Source: CAZUTO01 sp964623085 (lineage in GTDB: Bacteria > Pseudomonadota > Gammaproteobacteria > Pseudomonadales > GM7GCV1). Taken from it: a DNA stretch of 64,000 bases. Location: contig CAZUTO010000004.1 in the NCBI GenBank assembly GCA_964623085.1, positions 31,563 to 95,562 on the forward strand, in the 5' to 3' direction. Made by a program: the position numbers and the translations under genes. Each line of letters opens with the position of its first letter. The first letter of the stretch is position 1. Positions 10,034 to 18,751 of the stretch are shown piece by piece. A model generated the notes under the pieces. The model was not told the origin of the DNA. It saw only the letters and a program-made list of their open reading frames with translations, and made no database searches.

Positions 10034-10981
10034 TTGCCAAAGTTCTTTTTTGGAACTCGCTCGCTTCAAGATTTTCCTCGCGGCTGTGTTCTGACGATTG
10101 GTGCGTTTGATGGCGTACATCTTGGCCACCAAGCGATCATATCTCGACTTCGAGAGCAGAGTGCCGCGTTAGGATTGCCTGCGATAGCGGTGACGTTTTA
10201 CCCTGACCCCATACAATATTTCAAGCCAGATCAAGCCCCATCGCAAATTATGAATTTGCGCGAAAAAACAATCTCGCTTTTGGACGCTGGAGTGGACGCC
10301 GTAGCGTGCCTTCCATTTAATAGCGAAGTAAGAAATATGGCGGCCGCAGATTTCGTGGAAGGCTTTTTGTTAGAGAGACTGGGAGCAAAATATATTATCG
10401 TCGGCGATGATTTTCGCTTCGGTGCTGGACGAGAGGGCGATTTTAAGTTGCTAGAATCAGCGGGCCAAAAACATGGCTTTGTGACAGAGCGAGCAGAGAC
10501 GCTAGAATATAACGGTGAGCGAGTTAGCAGCACAAGGTTAAGAAAACTTTTGCAGAATGGCGAGTTAGCTGCGGCTGAAACCTTATTCGGTAGATCCTAT
10601 GAATTGTGCGGAAGAGTGATTCGCGGGCGTCAACTTGGTCGAGAACTTGGTTTTCCCACGGCCAATATTCCGTTGAAGCGCAAACAGGTCCCTATATCTG
10701 GTGTCTTCGCGGTGAGAGCTAAGGTAGGCGATGGCTGGATAGATAGCGTCGCTAATATCGGCTATAGGCCGACGGTGAATCATTTAGATATACCGCTCTT
10801 GGAAGTCCATCTGCTTGATTACCAAAGTGATCTTTATGGCCAGCACTTGCGAGTGCGGTTTGGTAAGAAGTTAAGAGACGAAAAAAGCTTTGATAGCGTA
10901 GAAAGTTTGACGTTGGCGATTCAAGAAGATATCAGTCAGGCTCGAAAATGGTTTCAAGAGCAATCTCTTCCTCCAGAATAA
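10034..10981 (+). CDS. ribF: Bifunctional riboflavin kinase/FAD synthetase
   Basis: Makes FMN from riboflavin and then FAD from FMN, using ATP. The FAD synthetase half starts with GCVLTIGAFDGVHLGHQ, the nucleotidyltransferase motif, and includes GDDFRFGAGREGD and SSTRLR. The riboflavin kinase half follows from about residue 185, with GRELGFPTANI and the NIGYRPTVN segment. Length is 315 aa. The start is a TTG at 10034, preceded by AGAGG; no upstream ATG fits the family N-terminus. It lies between murJ and ileS, the usual place. Confidence 0.95.
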   Translation: MPKFFFGTRSLQDFPRGCVLTIGAFDGVHLGHQAIISRLREQSAALGLPAIAVTFYPDPIQYFKPDQAPSQIMNLREKTISLLDAGVDAVACLPFNSEVRNMAAADFVEGFLLERLGAKYIIVGDDFRFGAGREGDFKLLESAGQKHGFVTERAETLEYNGERVSSTRLRKLLQNGELAAAETLFGRSYELCGRVIRGRQLGRELGFPTANIPLKRKQVPISGVFAVRAKVGDGWIDSVANIGYRPTVNHLDIPLLEVHLLDYQSDLYGQHLRVRFGKKLRDEKSFDSVESLTLAIQEDISQARKWFQEQSLPPE

Positions 10982-11001
10982 AATGTTAAGACAGAGTATT
11001 G

Positions 11002-13806
11002 ATGACAGACTATAAAAGTACCCTAAATCTGCCGACCACCAAATTTCCCATGAAAGCAAATTTGGCTCAGCGAGAACCTGAAAGACTAAAAAGCTGGGTG
11101 GAGAATGATCTGTACGCAAAGATTCGCGAAGCGCGGAAGGGGCGTGCTCAGTTTATTTTGCATGATGGCCCTCCCTACGCGAATGGCGACCTGCATGTTG
11201 GCCACGCGGGAAACAAGATTCTTAAAGATATTATTTTGAAGTCTCAGACCCTGAATGGTCTGGATGCTCCATACCAACCAGGCTGGGATTGTCACGGTCT
11301 GCCGATCGAGCACAAAGTAGAGACCAAGATAGGCAAAGCTGGTCAAAAAGTTGATTACAAAACCTTTCGACAGAAATGTCGTGAATATGCGCAATCGCAG
11401 GTCGACGGACAGAGGGAAACCTTTGTGCGCATGGGCGTGCTCGGTGATTGGCAAAATCCTTATCTCACCATGAACTATAAAACCGAAGCGGATATTGTTC
11501 GTGCGCTCGGAAAAATTATTGAAAAGGGTCACCTTCATAAAGGCGTAAAACCCGTTTATTGGAGCGTTGTTGGCCGCTCTGCGTTGGCTGAAGCAGAAGT
11601 TGAGTATCAGGATAAAGAAAGCTTTACCGTCGATATCGCTTACCCACTGACAGATGCTGAGTCTCGTGAGACCTTTGTGTCAGCTTTTGGTGATGTGGCG
11701 AAAGAGGGTGATATCGCTGTGGTCATTTGGACGACAACACCCTGGACACTGCCATCTAGTCAGGCAGTGTCAATTCATCCAGAGTTAGACTATGTATTAG
11801 TTGAGCATGATGGCCGCAAACTATTTATGGCAGAGGAGCTAGTTGCTCAGTTCTCCCAACGAATCGGTGCTGAAGATTTAAAAAACGTAGGCATTGCGAA
11901 GGGCGCTGCGTTTGAAAATTGTGTCGTTGACCATCCATTTTATGAGAAGCCCCTTCCCATTATCCTCGGTGATCATGTCACTACAGAAGCGGGCACGGGT
12001 TGTGTGCATACTGCGCCAGATCACGGGCCAGACGATTTTAAAGTCGGTCAAAGGTATGGAATTGAGACGCTCAACTATGTTGATGATGGTGGAACCTTTG
12101 GTTCGACCACGCCGACCTTTGCAGGAGAGCACGTCTACAAAGTCGATGAAAAAGTGCTCGACCTAGTGGCTGAGTCCGGCAACTTGCTCAGCAAATCTAA
12201 GTTTGTTCATAGCTTCCCACATTGCTGGCGCACCAAGACACCACTGATCTACCGCGCAACACCACAGTGGTTTATCAGCATGACGAATAACGGGCTGCTT
12301 GATCAGGCCAAGTCCGAGGTGCCAAAAGTCGAATGGATTCCTGACTGGGGGCGCGCGCGTATCGACGCGATGATGGAGACAAGCCCAGATTGGTGTATAT
12401 CGCGGCAAAGAACCTGGGGCGTGCCGATTTGCCTGTTTGTTCACAGAGAAACACAAGCATTGCACCCAGACACGATTGCACTCATTGAGCAAGCGGCTCA
12501 GGCGATTGAGAAAGAGGGGATTGACGCTTGGTTTGATTTAGATCCAAAAAGCTTGCTCGGTGACGACGCTGAACACTATCAACAGGTGACCGATACACTT
12601 GATGTTTGGTTTGATTCAGGTGTTACCCACTTTTCAGTGTTACAACAGAATTCCGACCTGCGGTTTCCGGCAGATCTATACTTGGAAGGCTCAGATCAGC
12701 ATCGAGGTTGGTTCCAGTCTTCGCTAAAAACATCCATCGCAATCAACGATTGTGCGCCTTATCGTCAGGTGCTAACTCACGGTTTCACCATCGATGGTGA
12801 TGGTAGAAAAATGTCCAAATCTTTGGGCAATGTCGTTAATGCTGAAAAAGTGATGAAACAATACGGCGCTGATATCGTGCGATTGTGGGTCGCGGCGACA
12901 GATTTTTCTGGTGAAATGAGTTGGTCTGATGAAATTCTTAATCGGGTTTCCGATTCGTACAGACGGATTCGCAATACGTTGCGCTACTTGCTCGCTAATT
13001 TGGATAACTTTGATTTTGAGAAGTCGGCGGTACCTAATGAATCCTTACTAGAACTTGATAAGTGGGCGGTAGGCAGAGCCGCTGATTTACAGAAGGATAT
13101 TATCGAAGCCTATGACCGTTATGAGTTCCATGTTATTTATCAAAAGCTGCACAATTTTTGTGTCACTGATATGGGCGGTTTTTACCTAGATATTATTAAG
13201 GACAGAATTTATACCTGCCAAGAAGGTAGTCTAGCGCGACGATCGGCACAGACAGCGATCTATCATATCGCTCATGCTTTTGTGCGCTGGATTACGCCCA
13301 TTCTTAGCTTTACAGCAGATGAGGTATGGGAGTTTTTGCCTGGTGCGGATGGGAATCTGTTTTCGCAAGAATGGTATACCGAATTGCAGTCGTCATCCGA
13401 AACTGTGCTAAACACGTCGGATTGGGAATGCCTTATGGCGCTTCGCGAGCAGGTTAATAAGCGAGTAGAAGAAATGCGTAGCGAAGGAAAACTGAAGAGC
13501 TCTCTAGAGGCGATAGTCAACATTGAGGCAGATGGCGAAACCGCTGATCTGCTTGAGCGCATGAGTGACGAATTGCGGTTTATCTTGATCACCTCTGGCG
13601 CGAACGTTAAACGCACTACTATTGATGGCGCTGTTAAAACAGACATAGACGGCTTGAGTTTATTAGTCGAGCGCGCTGGGCACGAAAAATGTGTGCGTTG
13701 CTGGCACTTTCGTGAAGATGTTGGCCAGCATGCTAAACACCCGGAGCTCTGCGACCGTTGTATCGAAAATGTCGATGGACCCGGCGAAGTTCGGAAGATA
13801 GCCTAA
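11002..13806 (+). CDS. ileS: Isoleucyl-tRNA synthetase
   Basis: Class I aminoacyl-tRNA synthetase that charges tRNA-Ile. The HIGH-type motif appears as HVGH in DGPPYANGDLHVGHAGN, the editing domain carries WTTTPWTLP, and the KMSKS motif is KMSKSLGN. The C-terminal zinc finger is visible as CVRCWH with CDRC. The length of about 934 aa is normal for bacterial IleS. The ATG at 11002 gives MTDYKSTLNLP; a TTG one codon upstream is also open. lspA starts 3 bases after the stop. Confidence 0.97.
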   Translation: MTDYKSTLNLPTTKFPMKANLAQREPERLKSWVENDLYAKIREARKGRAQFILHDGPPYANGDLHVGHAGNKILKDIILKSQTLNGLDAPYQPGWDCHGLPIEHKVETKIGKAGQKVDYKTFRQKCREYAQSQVDGQRETFVRMGVLGDWQNPYLTMNYKTEADIVRALGKIIEKGHLHKGVKPVYWSVVGRSALAEAEVEYQDKESFTVDIAYPLTDAESRETFVSAFGDVAKEGDIAVVIWTTTPWTLPSSQAVSIHPELDYVLVEHDGRKLFMAEELVAQFSQRIGAEDLKNVGIAKGAAFENCVVDHPFYEKPLPIILGDHVTTEAGTGCVHTAPDHGPDDFKVGQRYGIETLNYVDDGGTFGSTTPTFAGEHVYKVDEKVLDLVAESGNLLSKSKFVHSFPHCWRTKTPLIYRATPQWFISMTNNGLLDQAKSEVPKVEWIPDWGRARIDAMMETSPDWCISRQRTWGVPICLFVHRETQALHPDTIALIEQAAQAIEKEGIDAWFDLDPKSLLGDDAEHYQQVTDTLDVWFDSGVTHFSVLQQNSDLRFPADLYLEGSDQHRGWFQSSLKTSIAINDCAPYRQVLTHGFTIDGDGRKMSKSLGNVVNAEKVMKQYGADIVRLWVAATDFSGEMSWSDEILNRVSDSYRRIRNTLRYLLANLDNFDFEKSAVPNESLLELDKWAVGRAADLQKDIIEAYDRYEFHVIYQKLHNFCVTDMGGFYLDIIKDRIYTCQEGSLARRSAQTAIYHIAHAFVRWITPILSFTADEVWEFLPGADGNLFSQEWYTELQSSSETVLNTSDWECLMALREQVNKRVEEMRSEGKLKSSLEAIVNIEADGETADLLERMSDELRFILITSGANVKRTTIDGAVKTDIDGLSLLVERAGHEKCVRCWHFREDVGQHAKHPELCDRCIENVDGPGEVRKIA

Positions 13807-13809
13807 AAG

Positions 13810-14355
13810 ATGCGAATCGACTTTCAGCGTATGACCCAGCTATGGGGCTGGTACTTGGTAGCGGCAGCGATTATTTTTTTTGATCAGATAACCAAATCGA
13901 TGGTGTCCGATAGTCTGCGCTATGGCGAGTTAATCGAAATTCTGCCTTTTTTTGATATCACGTTACTGCATAACTATGGCGCCGCGTTTAGTTTTTTGGA
14001 TCAGCAAGGTGGGCAGCAACGTTGGTTTTTAGTTGCGGTATCGGCCTTGGCCAGTGTAGTGCTTATTTTTTGGTGGTTGCCGAGTCAAAATCGTAAATTA
14101 AGTATTCTTGCGATGACATTCATTCTTGGTGGCGCTGTGGGAAACCTTGTTGATCGCGCGGCACTTGGGTATGTGGTTGATTTTATCGCAGTACATTACG
14201 ATCAACATCGATTCCCAGCGTTTAATATTGCTGATAGTGCCATTAGTATTGGTGCTCTCTTTCTCTTTTTGGAGTGGTTTATTTTTGAGCCGCGCGCGCA
14301 GCGGCAGCAAGATACCCAAAGACAGCAAGATAATGTGATGAAGGACAGCACATGA
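13810..14355 (+). CDS. lspA: Lipoprotein signal peptidase (signal peptidase II)
   Basis: Inner-membrane aspartyl peptidase that removes the signal peptide of diacylated prolipoproteins. Four membrane segments are evident. Conserved blocks are FFDQITK, NYGAAFSFL, GGAVGNLVDR (first catalytic Asp) and FNIADSAISIG (second catalytic Asp). The C-terminus carries an unusual polar extension with duplicated RQQD units. It overlaps fkpB by four bases (ATGA), so the two are translationally coupled. Confidence 0.96.
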   Translation: MRIDFQRMTQLWGWYLVAAAIIFFDQITKSMVSDSLRYGELIEILPFFDITLLHNYGAAFSFLDQQGGQQRWFLVAVSALASVVLIFWWLPSQNRKLSILAMTFILGGAVGNLVDRAALGYVVDFIAVHYDQHRFPAFNIADSAISIGALFLFLEWFIFEPRAQRQQDTQRQQDNVMKDST

Positions 14356-14801
14356 GTACTCATAAAATTGGCCCCGGCACGCGTGTCTCTCTGAATTTCG
14401 CGCTTAAATTGTCAGACGGTCAGGTTATTGATTCTAATTTGGATGATGACCCTGTCGAATTTAACCTTGGTGATGGCCGATTGTTAGAAGGGTTCGAAGA
14501 GGCCTTGGCAGGTATGTCAGCGGGTGATTGTGCCACGATCGAAATGGCAGCTAAGGATGCATTCGGGCCGCGAAATGAAGACAACGTCCAAGTATTTGAC
14601 CGGGATGCGTTTCCAGAAGATACCGAATTAGAAATGGGTTCAATGTTTAGTTTTGCCGATGCGGCTGGTGGTGAAGTGCCAGGCGTCGTGATTGAACTAA
14701 CCGAGGAGAATATTCGGGTAGATTTTAATCATCCATTAGCAGGAAAAGACTTATTGTTTGAGGTGCGTATTCACAACGTCGAACCTGGTGTCGTGCATTA
14801 A
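14352..14801 (+). CDS. fkpB: FKBP-type peptidyl-prolyl cis-trans isomerase (SlpA/FkpB type)
   Basis: Cytoplasmic prolyl isomerase and chaperone of the SlpA class (149 aa). GTRVSLNFALKLSDGQVIDS opens the FKBP fold, followed by the insert-in-flap region around DAFGPRNEDNVQ, and the end FNHPLAGKDLLFEV is diagnostic of SlpA/SlyD-type proteins. There is no His-rich SlyD tail, which favours FkpB. ispH normally follows fkpB in related genomes; here the next gene is a pseudopilin. Confidence 0.93.
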   Translation: MSTHKIGPGTRVSLNFALKLSDGQVIDSNLDDDPVEFNLGDGRLLEGFEEALAGMSAGDCATIEMAAKDAFGPRNEDNVQVFDRDAFPEDTELEMGSMFSFADAAGGEVPGVVIELTEENIRVDFNHPLAGKDLLFEVRIHNVEPGVVH

Positions 14802-14922
14802 GCTATTCGTTACCTGACTGAAAGATAGCTTTTGTTCTATCGTCAAATACAGTAAATTTTTAGATTAGTTGGACAAGCACTTCAGTCTAGCTCTAAAAAA
14901 ATGATTACAGGGAAGAATAAAG

Positions 14923-15444
14923 ATGCGCAGGATGCGTTTAAATCGCGGCTTTACGCTGCTTGATCTACTTGTCACTTTAGCAATAGTTTCGATTCTAACA
15001 GCGGTTGCTGCGCCGCCGATGGGCGACTTAGTTGAATCAATTCGTTCAAAGGCCGTTCGTAAACAGCTCCAGTCTTTAATGGGGCAAGCCAGAAGTCATG
15101 CACTATTTGAATCACAGGTAGTGACTATTTGCCATCTTGATGAAGATGGTTCTTGCCTAGATGATTTGCTCTTCCCACTTTCGATATTTACAGACCCCGA
15201 TCGAAATGCCTCCATGGGAGCAGGTGAAACCCTTTTACATACTCTACATATTGGACTGCCGGAAGATTTCGAGTTGCTGTGGAATCGAAATAACTATCTA
15301 CGCTATTGGCCTAGCGGCGGCACGGGCGCGTTAACCGGCTCTCTGAGTTATTGCCACCAGTTTGATGACAGGCATGAGTTCCGCATTGTGTTAGCGCGCA
15401 CAGGTCGTACGCGGGTGGATTACGAAGAGACTCGCTGTGAATAG
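14923..15444 (+). CDS. GspH/FimT family pseudopilin (first copy)
   Basis: Minor pilin or pseudopilin of 173 aa. A short leader ends in Gly at residue 9, followed by FTLLDLLVTLAIVSILTAV, the class III signal and hydrophobic helix cut by the prepilin peptidase PilD. The GspH/FimT globular domain follows. Mature residue 5 is Asp (codon GAT, 14962-14964) instead of the near-universal Glu. AGGGAAG precedes the ATG. It is the first gene of the pilin cluster, in the position of fimT or fimU; the two copies cannot be told apart without alignment. Confidence 0.85.
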   Translation: MRRMRLNRGFTLLDLLVTLAIVSILTAVAAPPMGDLVESIRSKAVRKQLQSLMGQARSHALFESQVVTICHLDEDGSCLDDLLFPLSIFTDPDRNASMGAGETLLHTLHIGLPEDFELLWNRNNYLRYWPSGGTGALTGSLSYCHQFDDRHEFRIVLARTGRTRVDYEETRCE

Positions 15445-15707
15445 ATAAGTATCGTTGAACTCGTTGTCTATTGCCTGCCTTCTCTTTGACACGTCCAACT
15501 AGTCCATATCTCTAGTAGTCTTTGTATTATTCCACATGACGCTCAGTGTGAAGTAAGTCGCATTGTTTTTTGAACTGGTTCTGCTTTTTACCAGACTATT
15601 AGACACATTTACCGTTTACCCGTGAAATGAGTCCCTTAGAGGCAGCTTGTGTTGTAGTCTCTCGTCTCAGACGTCATTATTTTATTATCATTAATCGGTT
15701 GGTATAT

Positions 15708-16229
15708 ATGCAAAAGAGTGTTTCCCATCAAGCAGGTTGTAAGCAAACAGGGTTTACCCTGCTGGAGCTCATGGTGACGATTGGAATCATTGGTATTCTC
15801 GTGGGTATTGGCGTGCCTTCTATTTCAGATTGGATACAGCGGTCGCAGGTTCGCGCAGAGACCCAAAAGTACGTGGGTATTCTCTCGTTGGCTCGTTCTA
15901 CCGCTATTACCAATAACCAAGTGATTACAGTTGAGTTCGCGGCGCCAGACGCAGACGGGAGTATCGATATCGATATTTTCTCTGACGATGACGGTGCAGG
16001 AAATGAGGCGTTTGCAGCCGGTGATGTCTACATAAGGCAGTTTGAAGGTGAAGCGACCTCATTGGTGACTGCGGTGATGCCCGATGTTGATTTTATTAGC
16101 TTTGATGGTGATGGTCGGCTGATGAGCGCTGCTATTCAAATTGATATTTCGAACGACAACGCTAATTTAGGTCGACTGATTGATATTAATCCCGTCGGCC
16201 GCACATTTGTATCTGAAAAAGTATTTTGA
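15708..16229 (+). CDS. GspH/FimT family pseudopilin (second copy, FimU-like)
   Basis: Second minor pilin of 173 aa. TGFTLLELMVTIGIIGILVG gives the prepilin cleavage site and keeps Glu at mature position 5. The C-terminal half is a GspH-type beta domain ending GRLIDINPVGRTFVSEKVF. The ATG at 15708 gives a normal 20-residue leader; a longer open frame to 15627 would add 27 residues ahead of it and is unlikely. A 263-base stretch without an evident gene separates it from the first copy, so it may have its own promoter. Confidence 0.85.
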   Translation: MQKSVSHQAGCKQTGFTLLELMVTIGIIGILVGIGVPSISDWIQRSQVRAETQKYVGILSLARSTAITNNQVITVEFAAPDADGSIDIDIFSDDDGAGNEAFAAGDVYIRQFEGEATSLVTAVMPDVDFISFDGDGRLMSAAIQIDISNDNANLGRLIDINPVGRTFVSEKVF

Positions 16230-16299
16230 TGTTGGTTTTAGGCTAAAGCCTAGACTAACAGTTATAGATTTAAAGACGTAAAAAGGCTTAATAGGAATA

Positions 16300-16920
16300 A
16301 TGAATAAACAGATTCCCATTCAAAAAATGCGTTTCATAAAATCGCAACGAGGCGTGACACTGGTTGAATTGCTAGTCTCCGTGTTCGTGTTTGCTATTGG
16401 CGTGCTAGGGTTTTCTGCGTTGCAAACAAGATCTTTACAGGCGACCTATGATAACGGCCAGCGTGAAGACGTTGTGGCGATGGCCGATAGCCTTATTGGA
16501 CGCATTCGCACGAACAATGTAGCGACCTCTGATTATGTTGATGCTATTAACGGCTTTGGAATGACATGTCCCGCTAACCCACCGGGCACGCTCTGTGCTG
16601 AACAGCAGGGTGGTGGAGGAATTGCGTTATGCACAGAGGATCAGGTTGCTACTTATGACGTTTGGGATGTGCTTTGTAACAACGTCGACGAGGCTACTGG
16701 TGTGATTAGTAACTCTGGTGGCTTAGGTGTAGTGAGTGGTCTCGACATTAATCTGAACTGCGATGACGCGGACACTACTGATGGTGATGCCTGTTCAGAC
16801 GGGTCTGACCTTACGTTGAATTTTACTTGGTGTGCTAAATCCATTGCGACGGATGCGAATAGTGACGATTGCACACAGGTTTGGTCACAACAGAGCTATA
16901 CGTTGGAGTTTCGTCCATGA
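16300..16920 (+). CDS. pilV: Type IV pilus minor pilin PilV
   Basis: Minor pilin (206 aa) that helps prime pilus assembly together with PilW, PilX and FimU. RGVTLVELLVSVFVFAIGVL is the PilD cleavage site and helix, followed by GFSALQTRSLQATYDNGQRE, a typical PilV segment. Several cysteines lie in the globular part. The stop overlaps the pilW start (ATGA). Confidence 0.9.
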   Translation: MNKQIPIQKMRFIKSQRGVTLVELLVSVFVFAIGVLGFSALQTRSLQATYDNGQREDVVAMADSLIGRIRTNNVATSDYVDAINGFGMTCPANPPGTLCAEQQGGGGIALCTEDQVATYDVWDVLCNNVDEATGVISNSGGLGVVSGLDINLNCDDADTTDGDACSDGSDLTLNFTWCAKSIATDANSDDCTQVWSQQSYTLEFRP

Positions 16921-17750
16921 AAAATATTGGTGCGCCTGTCGTTCAGTTAACTCGCCAGAGTGGTATTACGCTGATTGAAGTGCTTGTGTCCTTAGGGTTG
17001 GGCATCTTCTTTTTGGGCATCGCGGTGCAATATCTTGTAGTAGGGCAGCAGTCTAACCAAGTACAAGACGCGGGTTCGAGAATTCAAGAGAACGCACGTT
17101 TCGCTAATAACTTGTTGCGTGGCTCTGTTCAGCTAGCAGGCTATACAACTAGTACTGAGGGCGATCAGCCTCCATTTATTTATACAGGTGCTTGTTTCGG
17201 GTTTGATCCATGCTCAGATGATGAGCTAGGTGATGATGTTGGTGACAGCATTGCGGTTGCTCTTGTTGCTGATGGCAACGTAAATCAGGATTGTCTTGGT
17301 AATAACGTTACTGTGGACACTGAGTTTGCAAATGTGTTTTGGATTCAAGAAGTGAACAATGTTCGTTCTTTATATTGCCGAGGATGGGATATCGAAAGTG
17401 ATACCGCGCTATCTGGCGCTCAGCCTCTTGTCGATGGAGTAGAGCAGATGCAAGTGCAATACGGTCTTTCGGATGTGGGCGCAGGAGACTTCGGTGGTCC
17501 GGTGGTTGGTTTTTTGTCTGCCAGCAGTGTTGAAGCAATGAATGGTTGGGCCTTTATAAGAGCGGTACGTGTTTCTATCTTGGTCGATTCGGGGTTGCGA
17601 ACGGATGAGTCAGATCAAGCTGGTGCGGCGTCGCTACAAGAAGATATGAGAACCTATGCGTTGCTAGATGGACCGGATTATCAGATTAACGATGACCGTG
17701 TTCGTCGGGTTTATACCTCAACGATTGAACTCAATAATAGTTTTGAGTAG
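16917..17750 (+). CDS. pilW: Type IV pilus minor pilin PilW
   Basis: Minor pilin of 277 aa. SGITLIEVLVSLGLGIFFLG carries the cleavage site and Glu5, and IQENARFANNLLRGSVQLAGY is the conserved PilW segment after the helix (residues about 60-80). The ATG at 16917 overlaps the pilV stop by four bases and was chosen over an in-frame start 16 codons upstream, which lies inside pilV. It works at the pilus tip or initiation complex with PilV, PilX and PilY1. Confidence 0.9.
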   Translation: MKNIGAPVVQLTRQSGITLIEVLVSLGLGIFFLGIAVQYLVVGQQSNQVQDAGSRIQENARFANNLLRGSVQLAGYTTSTEGDQPPFIYTGACFGFDPCSDDELGDDVGDSIAVALVADGNVNQDCLGNNVTVDTEFANVFWIQEVNNVRSLYCRGWDIESDTALSGAQPLVDGVEQMQVQYGLSDVGAGDFGGPVVGFLSASSVEAMNGWAFIRAVRVSILVDSGLRTDESDQAGAASLQEDMRTYALLDGPDYQINDDRVRRVYTSTIELNNSFE

Positions 17751-17775
17751 CGGAGACTTAGGAGAGAGAACAGTT

Positions 17776-18291
17776 ATGTATCAAGCAGAGGGTATGACAC
17801 AGCGGCGCCAATCAGGTATCACTTTGGTTGTGGTTTTGGTGATTCTACTTGCACTGACGTTTTTAGGTCTCGGTGCCATGTCAGACAGTAATTTACAACT
17901 CGCTATGGTGCGAAATGCTCAGTTGCAAAACATGGCACACAGCGGAGCATTGACCGAGATTAATGCGCAAATTGACGTGGTTAATATGAATGAGGAGGGT
18001 GAGCTTGATGCCATTGTGGTTGCGGCTGTTGCTACCCCCGCCGCGGTTGATTTAACCGGTGCCCTTTTGCTGCCTGGCATTTTAGGCGCGACTGTGGCGA
18101 ATAGTCTCGATCAGCAATTAACTGTTACAGAGGTAAATGGAGGTGCGCCGCCGCCAGTCGAAGGTACTAGCCTTGATCCGAATGCCCCAGTGAAATGGCT
18201 GACTTTTGAGCTCGACAGTGCAGTTGGTATTCAGAATACAGCCAGCAACTCAAATCAAATTCAGGGTTTTCGGTATTTATCCGCGAACTGA
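17776..18291 (+). CDS. pilX: Type IV pilus minor pilin PilX
   Basis: Short minor pilin (171 aa). SGITLVVVLVILLALTFLGL is the prepilin helix with Val at mature position 5; lack of Glu5 is usual for PilX. The segment MSDSNLQLAMVRNAQLQN matches the family. The ATG at 17776 follows AGGAGAGAG; the frame is open 36 codons further upstream into pilW, but that part lacks a pilin leader. It lies between pilW and a small unknown gene. Confidence 0.87.
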   Translation: MYQAEGMTQRRQSGITLVVVLVILLALTFLGLGAMSDSNLQLAMVRNAQLQNMAHSGALTEINAQIDVVNMNEEGELDAIVVAAVATPAAVDLTGALLLPGILGATVANSLDQQLTVTEVNGGAPPPVEGTSLDPNAPVKWLTFELDSAVGIQNTASNSNQIQGFRYLSAN

Positions 18292-18306
18292 TATTGGAGT
18301 ATTGAA

Positions 18307-18687
18307 ATGAAAAGAATAGTTCGAAATAGACTTAAAGGGTTACTAATGGGTGCTGTGCTTGGTGTGTTTGCATTAACGATGCACTCGGTGGCGCATGCTG
18401 AAAATAAGTTCCAAAGGTTTCTAAGCACCGGCGTTTCTTACGAAGACGTTCGTGCAGCAGTGATTGAAGTAGACGCGGCGGGTAATGGCTTGCTACGAAT
18501 CTATGAAGCTGAATGCGCAGATTGCTTTGTGGATGTGTTTTTTGACGCCAATGTGCGTTTAGAGACACCACTTGGCGGCTATCGAGGCTTGGATAAATTA
18601 TCCAATTGGAGTGATCGGATCTTATATGTGAAGGTTCGTGGAGAACCTGCACGGGTCAGTTTTGTTAGCGTTGAGTCCAATTACTAA
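18307..18687 (+). CDS. Unrecognised exported protein inside the pilin operon
   Basis: 126-aa protein I do not recognise. The basic N-terminus and hydrophobic run GLLMGAVLGVFALTMHSVAHA, with an A-H-A site near residue 31, look like a Sec signal peptide. The mature part of about 95 residues has a CADC pair (possible disulfide) and ends RVSFVSVESNY. It sits 15 bases after pilX and 64 before pilY1, all on one strand, so it is probably co-expressed with the minor pilins. PilY2 occupies a different place (after pilY1) in Pseudomonas and I see no clear likeness. Confidence 0.8.
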   Translation: MKRIVRNRLKGLLMGAVLGVFALTMHSVAHAENKFQRFLSTGVSYEDVRAAVIEVDAAGNGLLRIYEAECADCFVDVFFDANVRLETPLGGYRGLDKLSNWSDRILYVKVRGEPARVSFVSVESNY

Positions 18688-18751
18688 CTGATTCTCACGG
18701 AATCGGAACTCAGCTGTAAATTACACCAAAGAATTTATGAGGGTTTTATCA

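Noticed and set aside
11086..11538. 150-codon minus-strand frame
   Set aside because: Antisense to the highly conserved N-terminal half of ileS.
15627..15707. Longer N-terminus for the second FimT-like pseudopilin
   Set aside because: It would place 27 extra residues before a normal prepilin leader; the ATG at 15708 fits the family.
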